DNA from: Dehalococcoidia bacterium UBA6495
GTDB taxonomy: Bacteria > Chloroflexota > Dehalococcoidia > Lucifugimonadales > UBA826
Assembly: GCA_002435305.1 (NCBI GenBank)
Contig: DJMH01000029.1
Location: 3,449-36,123 of the forward strand
DNA length: 32,675 nt
Direction: 5' to 3'
A program made the translations under genes and the position numbers. Every line of letters begins with the position of its first letter. Position 1 is the first letter of the stretch. Under the pieces are notes generated by a model, which had not been told where the DNA came from, made no database searches, and worked only from the letters and a program-made list of their open reading frames with translations. Shown here one piece after another: positions 23,650 through 30,961 of this stretch.

Positions 23650-25938
23650 CTATCCCACTATTCTCGCTGTTCTGAGAGTCACTATATTCTCTTCCAAGAA
23701 CCCGAGTTCTCCCAGTACTTGATCCGTATGTTCGCCATGGTCTGGGGCCGGTAAATCTAGTTTCCCTGGTGTTCGTGAAAATCTAAAGGGAAGCCCTTGC
23801 AATTTTATGCGCCCTAAATTGTATGAATCATTTTCGGTAATGAGGCCGAGTGAATGTGCTTGAGGATCATCATGAATTGCCCGAAGACTCTTATTTGTGG
23901 CGCATTTCACCCCTGATTTCCGGAAAATATTTATCCATACCGATACTTGATCACTTATAAATAATGACTCAAGTTTTTGATTAAGGACGTCTTGATTCTC
24001 AGCCCGGGACTCTTTGTTGTGGATAGCTAAACCGGACATTCCTACCGCATGGCACATCTTGTTCCATTCGATGTCTTCTTTACAGGAAAGAAAGAACCAT
24101 CCATCCTCGGCTTTATAAAGCCTGTAGTCGACCGATTGACCTACCGATGATAGTCGGGGTTTTGTTGGCTTATTTGGATAATTGAAATATTCTGCCGCTT
24201 GATACGCGAAGGCAGCGTTTACTAAAGAAATTTCAACATGCTGACCTTCGTTATGGCGGGATCGATAATACAAAGCCGAGACGATTCCATATGCTGACAA
24301 TATCGCTGATGAGTAGTCAGAGGCGGCAATTCTTAAGAAGACAGGATCCCCAGAGCCTCCTTGATCTTTCATTGCACCCCCTTGGGCCTGAATAAGGGGA
24401 TCGAAGGCAGGATATTCACTGAATGGCCCAGTAAGGCCATAACCATTTACCGTTGAGTAAATAATTTTAGGATTTACCTTACGGAGGCTCTCGTAATCAA
24501 CACCCAGATTTTCAGCTATTCCTCCCCTGTAGTTTTCCGCAACAACATCAGCTTCTCTGACTAACTGATGAAATATATCTAATCCTTTAGGGTCTTTTAG
24601 GTTTAGAATCATTCCCCTTTTGCCTTGATTCCACCCTTGAAAAGCTGCTCCATTTTGTCTGAATCCATCTCCGGCGAACGATTCTATTTTCAATACATCT
24701 GCCCCAAGGTCTGCCAATAGAGTCGTTCCATATGCCCCAGCTATATATCCAGTAAGATCTACGACCTTTATTCCATCCAAAGGATGCCGGCTTATTTTCC
24801 CTAGAGGAGTCGACTCTTTAGGAATGCAAGTTGTGAACAAAAAATTATCTTCTCCAGGGTACCTCGCTGGCCCAGGTTTGGGGGACTTCGAAACAGAGAA
24901 TTTTAAAGGAGGTGAAACCTGTGTGGTTAATCCTAATTCAGGGTCTTCTATTTTTTGTAGCATTTCGTTGTAAATGACTTGTGGGTGCTGGGAAAACCAT
25001 TCTCGAGTCTCGGCTGGGGCACACGGCACGTCGTTTTCCCTGAGGATGTTTAACCAATGTTCTCTGGAATTGGAAGCGAAAATTGGTTCCAATATCTCCG
25101 CCAAATCCGACCAGTGCTCTGAAGGAATGTTCCAAGGTGCTTCCAAAAAACGAACATCCTCTAACAAATCAAAGCATTCCAAGGCTATGCATAACTTATT
25201 CCAGAAAACATTATTCCCGCATGCCACAAAGATCCAGTCATCTGAACATTTGTACAGACGATATACTGGTAAGCCAGTTGATGGCCCCGGACCTCTTCGC
25301 CTTGCTGGAGTAATCACTTTTTCACCACTGATGAGCCCTGTAGCTTGCATCGCCGTTGACCCTGCATAGAGAGGAACTTCGATTTTTTGCCCTAATCCAC
25401 TGGTTTCCCTTTCAAACAATGCTGCAGACACGGCAAGAGACGCTGTGAAGGCCGTACCATAGGTAGGAAACGGCAGTTGGACGTATAGTGGCGTCCCAGT
25501 CTCTCCACCTTGTCCTTCATGTATACCTGCATATGTACCGACAGTACCCTCATCCCCTGGGATATCAGCCATCGGACCAACATCTCCATAAGGAGGTATT
25601 GAACAATGCAAAATCGACGGATTGATTTTGGAAAGACTCTCGTAATCAAGAAAAGTAGATTTGGCTTCAGACAGGAGCCAGGTAGTAACAATAACATCAG
25701 AAGATTTAATGAGAGAGTGGAGATTCTGCATTTCCTTGTCAGAGGAAAGATCCAAGCAGACGCTTTTTTTACCTCGATTATAGAATCTATAATTCGGATC
25801 AGAGCGTAATGGATCCCCGCCAAGGGGCTCTATTTTAATTACTTCGGCTCCCATGTCACTCATCAAAAGAGACGCATACATTCCTGGAATATCTCGGCTG
25901 AAATCTAAGATTCTTATGTCGGAAAAAGTGCTTGTCAC
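23650..25938 (-). CDS. Tandem-domain CaiB/BaiF (family III) CoA-transferase
   Basis: A 762-residue protein made of two complete family III CoA-transferase units. Unit 1 is about residues 5-375 (IRILDFSRDIPGMYASLLMSD). Unit 2 is about 385-755 (IKVVDLTGYIAGAYGTTLLADLGADVLKIE). Single-domain members are about 400 residues. Unit 2 has the catalytic Asp513 in YPAFDPLIQAQGGAM, the residue that forms the acyl-anhydride intermediate in formyl-CoA transferase. Unit 1 has PGDEGTVGTYAGIH at the equivalent place, where best alignment puts Glu130 opposite that Asp, so it may be inactive or altered. The enzyme moves CoA between carboxylic acids. It is upstream of an enolase-superfamily gene and behind a small Cys/His protein. 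Confidence 0.9.
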   Translation of the reverse strand: MTSTFSDIRILDFSRDIPGMYASLLMSDMGAEVIKIEPLGGDPLRSDPNYRFYNRGKKSVCLDLSSDKEMQNLHSLIKSSDVIVTTWLLSEAKSTFLDYESLSKINPSILHCSIPPYGDVGPMADIPGDEGTVGTYAGIHEGQGGETGTPLYVQLPFPTYGTAFTASLAVSAALFERETSGLGQKIEVPLYAGSTAMQATGLISGEKVITPARRRGPGPSTGLPVYRLYKCSDDWIFVACGNNVFWNKLCIALECFDLLEDVRFLEAPWNIPSEHWSDLAEILEPIFASNSREHWLNILRENDVPCAPAETREWFSQHPQVIYNEMLQKIEDPELGLTTQVSPPLKFSVSKSPKPGPARYPGEDNFLFTTCIPKESTPLGKISRHPLDGIKVVDLTGYIAGAYGTTLLADLGADVLKIESFAGDGFRQNGAAFQGWNQGKRGMILNLKDPKGLDIFHQLVREADVVAENYRGGIAENLGVDYESLRKVNPKIIYSTVNGYGLTGPFSEYPAFDPLIQAQGGAMKDQGGSGDPVFLRIAASDYSSAILSAYGIVSALYYRSRHNEGQHVEISLVNAAFAYQAAEYFNYPNKPTKPRLSSVGQSVDYRLYKAEDGWFFLSCKEDIEWNKMCHAVGMSGLAIHNKESRAENQDVLNQKLESLFISDQVSVWINIFRKSGVKCATNKSLRAIHDDPQAHSLGLITENDSYNLGRIKLQGLPFRFSRTPGKLDLPAPDHGEHTDQVLGELGFLEENIVTLRTARIVG

Positions 25939-25962
25939 TGCCTGGATTATTCTCCTACTTGA

Positions 25963-26247
25963 TCACTTAAATTTAGCTTTCATTACTCTAACTTCATCAA
26001 GCATTCTTTGCTCTGTAATGGAGGTAGGTAGGTTCGTGGAATTTTTAAGCATTTTTTCACGCCGATCAAGAAAATCCAATGCGTGATCCTTGCATCTGAA
26101 ATGGTTGTCCATTAGGAGTATTAATGGAGTTTCTTTATTTTTCTCTATTCTTGTGACGTTATCGTTGTCACAGTCTCTACATAATTCTTCTCTCATTTTA
26201 ATTCCAATTTGATTTCGACAAGAAGATTTTCTCCAGCTACGTACCAT
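25963..26247 (-). CDS. Small Cys/His protein, unidentified
   Basis: A 94-residue frame that looks coding: hydrophilic, with Cys-x2-Cys (ELCRDCDND, residues 22-25) and Cys-x2-His (HFRCKDH, about 52-55) separated by about 26 residues, a pattern that could bind zinc. LILLMDNHFRCKDHALDFLDRREK in the middle is followed by a helical C-terminus. I do not recognise the family. ATG 26247 has an AGGT upstream; the ATG at codon 18 would give 77 residues and keep all four putative ligands. It ends 24 bp before the CoA-transferase start, on the same strand, so it may be the first gene of that unit. Confidence 0.55.
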   Translation of the reverse strand: MVRSWRKSSCRNQIGIKMREELCRDCDNDNVTRIEKNKETPLILLMDNHFRCKDHALDFLDRREKMLKNSTNLPTSITEQRMLDEVRVMKAKFK

Positions 26248-26484
26248 ATCAAATTAAACCTCATCACGGGCCCATCACCCATGATAAGTATTACTAATCT
26301 TTGAGTAGATATGAATATGGCCCACCTATGTTCGTTAAAACCCTCTTTTACTACCAAGCCTGATATTTAACTACCATCGGGAAGAGTTCTTCTTCGGTTG
26401 CCTCCAGAAAGTTCAATAAAAACGAGTAGAAAAGTGCGATGAAATAATTCTGTTAAATGGTAGGTTATTAGTGAAGAAAGTATT

Positions 26485-26515
26485 ATCAGGTGTCAATTCT
26501 TGACAAAATCCTGAT
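26485..26515. promoter_or_regulatory. Nested inverted repeat upstream of a membrane-protein gene
   Basis: ATCAGG (26485-26490) pairs with CCTGAT (26510-26515), and inside it GTCAA (26492-26496) pairs with TTGAC (26500-26504). The right inner arm is part of a TTGACA. It ends 21 bp before the ATG at 26537 and abuts the Shine-Dalgarno region. It could be an operator or a leader hairpin. The remaining gap (26248-26484) shows nothing I can name. Confidence 0.35.
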
Positions 26516-26536
26516 TAGACAATTCAGGAGGATGTA

Positions 26537-27163
26537 ATGAGCAATCAAAAATTAGTCAGTCTATCTCTAGCAGTTTTCCCAATACTAGCTTTTGTTGGTT
26601 GGATAATACTTGGTGCGATACTGGGATTTGATAATGGTCCAGACAAGCCAGAATCGTACATAGCTGCATTGGGAGAAAACAGCAATGCAGTCAAGGCTAT
26701 TTTCCCAATTATCACACTACTGTTTCTTGTAGTAGTCGCATGTTTGGGCTATATAAGGAACTCGATGGAAGGAGGCTCTGGTCATCTTATGGCGAGATTT
26801 GGTTTCCTACTTATGGTTATTGCTGCACCGGGATTTGTGGCGGAGGGAGGTCTGCAAATGGGTGTGGCTGAAGCTGCTTCGCTTGGTTCAATACAGACTG
26901 CTCAGACTTTATTTGCGGCAGGCAACGCGATTGGCGCAATGGCTACTGCACTAATGTTTATTGGGTTCCTAGTTATAGGAATAGGCATACTAAAACAAAA
27001 AAACTTTCATATAATTATAGCCGCAGTTATGGTGATAGCTGGGATATTTACCACAGCAATATGTGTCATCGATTACAGTAATCAACTGATTGTGATTGGC
27101 TATGTTGGGTTTTGCTTGGCTAACGCTGCTCTTGGAATAAGTTTATTACGCTCCTCAGAATAA
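26537..27163 (+). CDS. Six-helix integral membrane protein, function unknown
   Basis: A 208-residue hydrophobic protein with about six membrane segments (residues about 8-31, 52-73, 86-104, 127-151, 156-177, 183-204). A short loop after helix 1 carries FDNGPDKPESYIAALGENS. No transport signature or catalytic motif is evident; it loosely resembles small DUF4386-like membrane proteins, but I cannot assign it. ATG 26537 has an AGGAGG 7 nt upstream. A hairpin terminator follows. It appears to be transcribed alone. Confidence 0.75.
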   Translation: MSNQKLVSLSLAVFPILAFVGWIILGAILGFDNGPDKPESYIAALGENSNAVKAIFPIITLLFLVVVACLGYIRNSMEGGSGHLMARFGFLLMVIAAPGFVAEGGLQMGVAEAASLGSIQTAQTLFAAGNAIGAMATALMFIGFLVIGIGILKQKNFHIIIAAVMVIAGIFTTAICVIDYSNQLIVIGYVGFCLANAALGISLLRSSE

Positions 27164-27173
27164 ATGTAGGCAT

Positions 27174-27204
27174 GGTTGGTAGCGTCCCAGAAAGGCTGCC
27201 AATC
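27174..27204. terminator. Terminator-like hairpin between convergent genes
   Basis: GGTTGGTAGC (27174-27183) pairs with GCTGCCAATC (27195-27204) over 10 bp, including two G-U pairs, around an 11-nt loop. A short ATTT follows on the forward strand. It lies 11 bp after the membrane-protein stop. A second inverted repeat, ATGTGAA/TTCACAT (27234-27257), sits closer to the convergent gene's stop. Confidence 0.45.
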
Positions 27205-27264
27205 ATTTCCAGGTATGGTGTTTGAACCACGATATGTGAAGAGTACACGTTTCACATGTGATTG

Positions 27265-27792
27265 TTAGGATACGAAGCCGATAGCCTTCCCAGCTGTTTC
27301 CGGAACCGGGTTTCCCTCCAATTTGGCGTACACGTCATCGGCAAATTCAATCAGGTTGGGTTGGTTTATGATAGCTCTACCTGACTGAACATAGTACTGG
27401 CGGCCGCCTACCGAATCCATGAGACCATCGAATCTTTTAATGTAATACCCTGGTAAATTTCTATTTCTATTCAATCTCCACTCAGTGTTGGTCAGTAGAT
27501 ACCCAGCCCTGAGATGTGTTGACAAACCATCAAGGTCTGAAGCGTCCAAATTATCCAAACCTTCGTGTCTTTTTGCATAGAGTTGCCGCAGAGAGTCACT
27601 AGTTGTTCGAGATTGTAGGTATTGAAGAAATAATCCTAGAGAAGTTAGAGTGAGTTCTCTGTCGGCATCTTCGTGGGCTCTCGACAACACTTTACGTTGT
27701 AATGCAAGCTGCCCTGCTAGAAAGAATGCAACTACCAGGGTTGCTGCTCCGGTCAGTATTTGGGCAACGGCAACGGTGAGTTCAGTATCCAT
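27265..27792 (-). CDS. Single-pass membrane protein, function unknown
   Basis: A 175-residue protein with one N-terminal membrane helix (about residues 8-28, AVAQILTGAATLVVAFFLAG) and a soluble C-terminal part rich in Arg and Leu, including LSRAHEDADRELTLTSLGLFLQYL and RLNRNRNLPGYYIKRFDGLMDS. This layout of an anchor followed by a helical cytoplasmic domain occurs in many uncharacterised bacterial proteins. No known domain is recognised. The ATG at 27792 follows an AGGAGG on the reverse strand, which supports expression. The next gene is divergent. Confidence 0.7.
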   Translation of the reverse strand: MDTELTVAVAQILTGAATLVVAFFLAGQLALQRKVLSRAHEDADRELTLTSLGLFLQYLQSRTTSDSLRQLYAKRHEGLDNLDASDLDGLSTHLRAGYLLTNTEWRLNRNRNLPGYYIKRFDGLMDSVGGRQYYVQSGRAIINQPNLIEFADDVYAKLEGNPVPETAGKAIGFVS

Positions 27793-27946
27793 ATTATCCT
27801 CCTGCGATGTATGTAGGGGGATAATGGCATATTTATTGACGTCGCGCTAATTACATATAGATTAATTCCTTTCGTTCCTCACCGACAACATCGTGCCTAA
27901 CCTATCGCATGCAATGTCTGGGTGATTCACTTCGATAAAACACGTA

Positions 27947-27975
27947 TTGACACAATTTTAATTAATTCTTAAAGT
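27947..27975 (+). promoter_or_regulatory. Candidate sigma70-type promoter for the duplicated alpha/beta protein
   Basis: A perfect TTGACA (27947-27952), a 17-nt spacer and TAAAGT (27970-27975, 4 of 6 to TATAAT). It is 36 bp upstream of the ATG at 28012 and correctly oriented. Confidence 0.5.
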
Positions 27976-28011
27976 AAAAAAAACTAACAATCGTTAATAG
28001 GAGCGACCAAA

Positions 28012-28632
28012 ATGTCATATTTCATGAATTTTCTAAGATATCCCAGTCCAGGTAAAACTAGTGCTGTACTGGAAGCTGTTATAGAGTCGGTGGTGGCCGT
28101 AGGAAGACCAGGAAATGTTGCCGTCCCTGTCTCAGTGGGAAATCCGACAATCGCCCGGCCCGCGATAGTCAGCCTTGTCGGTGGATTTCAAACATTGGAT
28201 GAACTTGATGCTTTGCAAGAGGCTTCTCTCAACGACAGTGTAACTATGCAAAGACTCGATGCCATTGATGCCCTATGTGAAAGAGCAACCTGGGTAGTTT
28301 CGGAGATTCTTAGCGAACCCATGAGTTCTCTTCCCGATGGCTTTGAGCCAAAAATTATTTCTAGAACAATTATGCACTGTATACCTAGCAAAAGAGATGA
28401 GTTGGTTAATGCTCTCATTGAAAACCGGGCTAGTTCTACATCCACAGTACCGCCAGTTGTAAGTCGACCAATAGCTGGACCTGTTAACCAAATACGGATA
28501 TCGAGGTTTGCTGAGAATCTTAAGGATATTCAAGAACAGCAGTCAGAGGCTGTAAGTAAGCTGGGAGATATTCCGGAAATGCTTACTCAACCTCCTGTAC
28601 GAATTGTGAGCCGGATAATGCACAGTCAGTAA
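28012..28632 (+). CDS. Protein with internal tandem duplication, probably two ferredoxin-like alpha/beta domains
   Basis: A 206-residue soluble protein with no recognised family. Its two halves resemble each other. Each starts with a strand then P-S-x-(G/R)-K/D and a helix (FLRYPSPGKTSAVLEAVIE at about 7-25; IMHCIPSKRDELVNALIE at about 120-137), followed by an NP/GP-containing strand region (VGNPTIARPAIVSLVGGFQTLDELDAL; IAGPVNQIRISRFAENLKDIQEQ). Each closes with a strand like VVSEILSEP or IVSRIMHSQ. This is the pattern of duplicated dimeric alpha-beta-barrel (NIPSNAP/ABM-like) domains, an inference from layout only. The ATG has AGGAG 10 nt upstream. No catalytic residue is apparent. Confidence 0.68.
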   Translation: MSYFMNFLRYPSPGKTSAVLEAVIESVVAVGRPGNVAVPVSVGNPTIARPAIVSLVGGFQTLDELDALQEASLNDSVTMQRLDAIDALCERATWVVSEILSEPMSSLPDGFEPKIISRTIMHCIPSKRDELVNALIENRASSTSTVPPVVSRPIAGPVNQIRISRFAENLKDIQEQQSEAVSKLGDIPEMLTQPPVRIVSRIMHSQ

Positions 28633-28651
28633 TAGGATTCATACTCTGAAG

Positions 28652-28694
28652 TAATGTGATGGGTGGGGTTCCGGTGTCGCTATCCATCACATTA
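28652..28694. terminator. Long hairpin between convergent genes
   Basis: TAATGTGATGG (28652-28662) pairs perfectly with CCATCACATTA (28684-28694), extendable by two inner pairs. It lies in the 113-bp gap between two convergent stops. No long T-run follows on either strand, so it may act as an mRNA 3'-end stabiliser or a weak bidirectional terminator. Confidence 0.4.
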
Positions 28695-28745
28695 ATGGGC
28701 CTACAAACCCACTCAGATTTGAACTATATGAGAGTGTTGTTGATA

Positions 28746-29210
28746 CTAAATATTGTATTTATTGCCAAGCTGATTTCCAGGCTTGCAATACCAAACAATC
28801 ATAATAATCCAGCCAACGATAATCGCAAACCATAATAGCTGCCACCATCCAGATTTTCCTATGTCGTGCAGCCTTCTTGCTCCCAGTGCTAAACCAGGTA
28901 TAAGTGTGGCTAAGTTAAATATATTTTGTAACGCACCAATGCCGGTTATGGAATCAATAGTTGCCAGAACCACTCCCGTAACCACTATAAATAAAAACCA
29001 CCACCAATATTCCGCTCTCGTTGCTCGGCCATTGAAGTTGATGTAATTCTTAAATCCTAAGCTGATAGCCTCACTGAAGCCAACCATGGGTTTTGATGAA
29101 TCGACACCATAATCAATGCCTGTGGCCTGTTGATCGGTTAGTGGAGAGCCACATATCCCACAGAATTGGGCAGAGGGCTCATTTTCTTTTCCGCAAGTGG
29201 GGCAATTCAT
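28746..29210 (-). CDS. DUF805 membrane protein with N-terminal zinc ribbon
   Basis: A 154-residue protein. Residues 1-25 form a zinc ribbon with two CxxC pairs (CPTCGKENEPSAQFCGICG). A linker precedes a DUF805 domain (about 48-154): YINFNGRATRAEYWWWFLF at the start, three or four membrane helices, then LGARRLHDIGKSGWWQLLW and a tail ending GNKYNI. The family is common and uncharacterised, thought to sit in the inner membrane. Start ATG 29210. A second DUF805 protein without the zinc ribbon is divergently encoded 132 bp away. Confidence 0.88.
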   Translation of the reverse strand: MNCPTCGKENEPSAQFCGICGSPLTDQQATGIDYGVDSSKPMVGFSEAISLGFKNYINFNGRATRAEYWWWFLFIVVTGVVLATIDSITGIGALQNIFNLATLIPGLALGARRLHDIGKSGWWQLLWFAIIVGWIIMIVWYCKPGNQLGNKYNI

Positions 29211-29229
29211 GGTGAATATAATACCAGAC

Positions 29230-29250
29230 GATCATCTGATAGAGATGATC
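29230..29250. promoter_or_regulatory. Inverted repeat between divergent DUF805 genes
   Basis: GATCATCT (29230-29237) and AGATGATC (29243-29250) form a perfect 8-bp inverted repeat with a GATAG centre. Another GATCATCTGA overlaps its right half as a direct repeat. It lies about 20 bp from the reverse start and 93 bp from the forward start, where a shared regulator could act. Confidence 0.4.
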
Positions 29251-29342
29251 ATCTGACAGTCTCTGGAATCATTTTCCAATAACAATAAGACCGGGTTTGA
29301 ATTCTCCTAGTTCATTACTATTATTTGAGCTAGGATGGGAAG

Positions 29343-29813
29343 ATGGCTAGGAAAAGCTTCACAACATATATATTCGGATGGCTCGCTATTTTCGCCGTGT
29401 TGTTGGTGAAAAGCCCTGTACAGCCCTTACGAAACATCTTTGACTATAAGGGACGAGCAACAGTCAGGGAATTTTGGCTGTTTTTTATTTTTTGGGTTAA
29501 TCTCATACCTTTTATTTTGGGATACTACATAGCTGGATTTTTGGGTGTTGATTTGTACTTAGATGTGCTAGTGATACTGCCCTATGTATCGCTATGTGTG
29601 AGGCGGTTTCATGATGTTGGCTGGAGTGGGAAGTGGGTGATTCTAATTGAGGGGTCGTGGTACGTGCTTATGACGATTTCGGTATGGGAGTCCGCAGGAT
29701 TACTACAATTACTCTGTCTATTACTCCACATCGTCATGGCAATTGTCATTTATGGTCGTAAAGGCCGGGAGGGCTACAACCAATATGGTGAACAGCCCTA
29801 CGATTATGTTTGA
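29343..29813 (+). CDS. DUF805 family membrane protein
   Basis: A 156-residue membrane protein with an extra N-terminal hydrophobic segment (YIFGWLAIFAVLLVK), then the DUF805 hallmark FDYKGRATVREFWLFFIFW (about 33-51), further helices, and CVRRFHDVGWSGKW (about 86-99). The C-terminus ends in a soluble YGRKGREGYNQYGEQPYDYV. It lacks the zinc ribbon of its divergent neighbour. ATG 29343 has only a weak GGGA upstream. The stop is TGA. Function is unknown beyond the family. Confidence 0.85.
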   Translation: MARKSFTTYIFGWLAIFAVLLVKSPVQPLRNIFDYKGRATVREFWLFFIFWVNLIPFILGYYIAGFLGVDLYLDVLVILPYVSLCVRRFHDVGWSGKWVILIEGSWYVLMTISVWESAGLLQLLCLLLHIVMAIVIYGRKGREGYNQYGEQPYDYV

Positions 29814-29876
29814 AGTTTCACCGTAGTATTAGACCAATTGGCAGATTCAGGGATGTATAGGCACGAATCTTCTTCT

Positions 29877-30641
29877 TTAGTATCGACCACCACTAGTATC
29901 AATCGTTACCCCGGTAACATAATCTGCATCACCCGACGCTAGAAAAGCAATGACCTTGGCTTGGTCTTCAGGTTGGGACACACGCCTTAAGGGAATTTGC
30001 TCGAGAATCTGTTGTTTGTTTTCCTCTGACCTTTGTTCCCACCTTGGTCCTACTCTTTCACTCAAGGTCACACTAGGGGCGATTGCATTGCAGGTCACAC
30101 CGTAGGGTCCAGCCTCTCTGGCAACCTTTTTGGTGAAAGCCATGATACCTGCCTTGGCCGCGACATAAGCGCTGCTAGGGTCGCCCATGCTGTGAGCTGC
30201 GTCAGAAGATATGTTGACTATTTTTCCATTGCCTTGCTTTTTCATCTGCTTAATAACAGTGCTAGTGCATAAAAAAGTACCCCTTAAGTTAAATTGGATG
30301 ATCTTATCCCAGTCCTCCAGCGAAAGGTTGTCTACCGAGGCTGTACTATTTGGGATAATAGTGCTGCCTCCGACCGCGTTTACCAAAATATCAATTTTGT
30401 TAAACTTGCCGATCACTGAGTCCACTAATTCCTTGACCTGGTTGCTTTCCAATACATTTGTTTCAACGGCGCTAACGCTTCCCCCCTCAATCTCTATTGC
30501 CTTGGTCAACTCTGCGAGGGCTCCAGGGTTTATGTCCACAGCCACTAACTGAGCTCCTTCCCGCGCAAGGATCCTCGAGGTAGCCTTTCCAATCCCATTG
30601 GCCGCCGCTGTAACTATAGCCACCTTACCTTGAAACCTCAT
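29877..30641 (-). CDS. Short-chain dehydrogenase/reductase (SDR), classical type
   Basis: A 254-residue NAD(P)-dependent oxidoreductase. Here the nucleotide-binding glycine motif reads TAAANGIGKA (11-20), so it lacks the first Gly of TGxxxGxG (Ala12). Asp36 after strand 2 suggests NAD(H). Asn118 is the fourth catalytic residue. Ser145 or Ser146 (NISSDAAH), Tyr159 and Lys163 (YVAAK) complete the site. It ends with ASGDADYVTGVTIDTSGGRY. A near-perfect AAGGAGGGT precedes ATG 30641. No neighbour explains its substrate. It is monocistronic and convergent with the DUF805 gene. Confidence 0.9.
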   Translation of the reverse strand: MRFQGKVAIVTAAANGIGKATSRILAREGAQLVAVDINPGALAELTKAIEIEGGSVSAVETNVLESNQVKELVDSVIGKFNKIDILVNAVGGSTIIPNSTASVDNLSLEDWDKIIQFNLRGTFLCTSTVIKQMKKQGNGKIVNISSDAAHSMGDPSSAYVAAKAGIMAFTKKVAREAGPYGVTCNAIAPSVTLSERVGPRWEQRSEENKQQILEQIPLRRVSQPEDQAKVIAFLASGDADYVTGVTIDTSGGRY

Positions 30642-30961
30642 TACTACCCTCCTTAATTGAACCTAGCTTTGCCGGCAGTTTAGGAGATGTTCTGGAAAAA
30701 AGCCACACAATTAATGGAATGTCCCCTTGGAATCCAAAGTTAAAAGAGAGATATGAGCACCTAGTTGCCATCACCGTGGTGGCAGATTCAAGAAATGGTG
30801 ACAGCCTCGAATTTCCCACTTCTTGAAAATAATGCTGTGATTCTCACTTAATTCTCAGTTCTGTAGTACTAAGTTGAAATACACTTTCCTTCTCCTTTGG
30901 CTGACGTACAATGTCATGAAAGGTAAATATTGGCTTTGAGCCCACGGTAAAACTTGTTTAG
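30642..30961. other. 320-bp intergenic region between divergent SDR and DUF4349 genes
   Basis: It must hold promoters for both divergent genes, but no convincing -35/-10 pair was found. The only notable feature is a 19-bp near-perfect palindrome at 30766-30784 (TGCCATCACCGTGGTGGCA, one mismatched pair about the centre), a possible regulator site 125 bp upstream of the SDR. Short ORFs on both strands are not supported. Confidence 0.5.
30766..30784. promoter_or_regulatory. 19-bp near-perfect palindrome, candidate operator
   Basis: TGCCATCACCGTGGTGGCA is symmetric except for one T/G position. Its place upstream of the SDR gene suggests a dimeric repressor site. This is positional evidence only. 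Confidence 0.35.

Noticed and set aside
30719..30826. 35-codon forward ORF (MSPWNPKLKERYEHLV...) and the overlapping 64-codon reverse ORF in the SDR/DUF4349 gap
   Set aside because: The forward one has a plausible composition but no ribosome-binding site and no recognised family; the reverse one is its antisense. Neither is supported enough to call.
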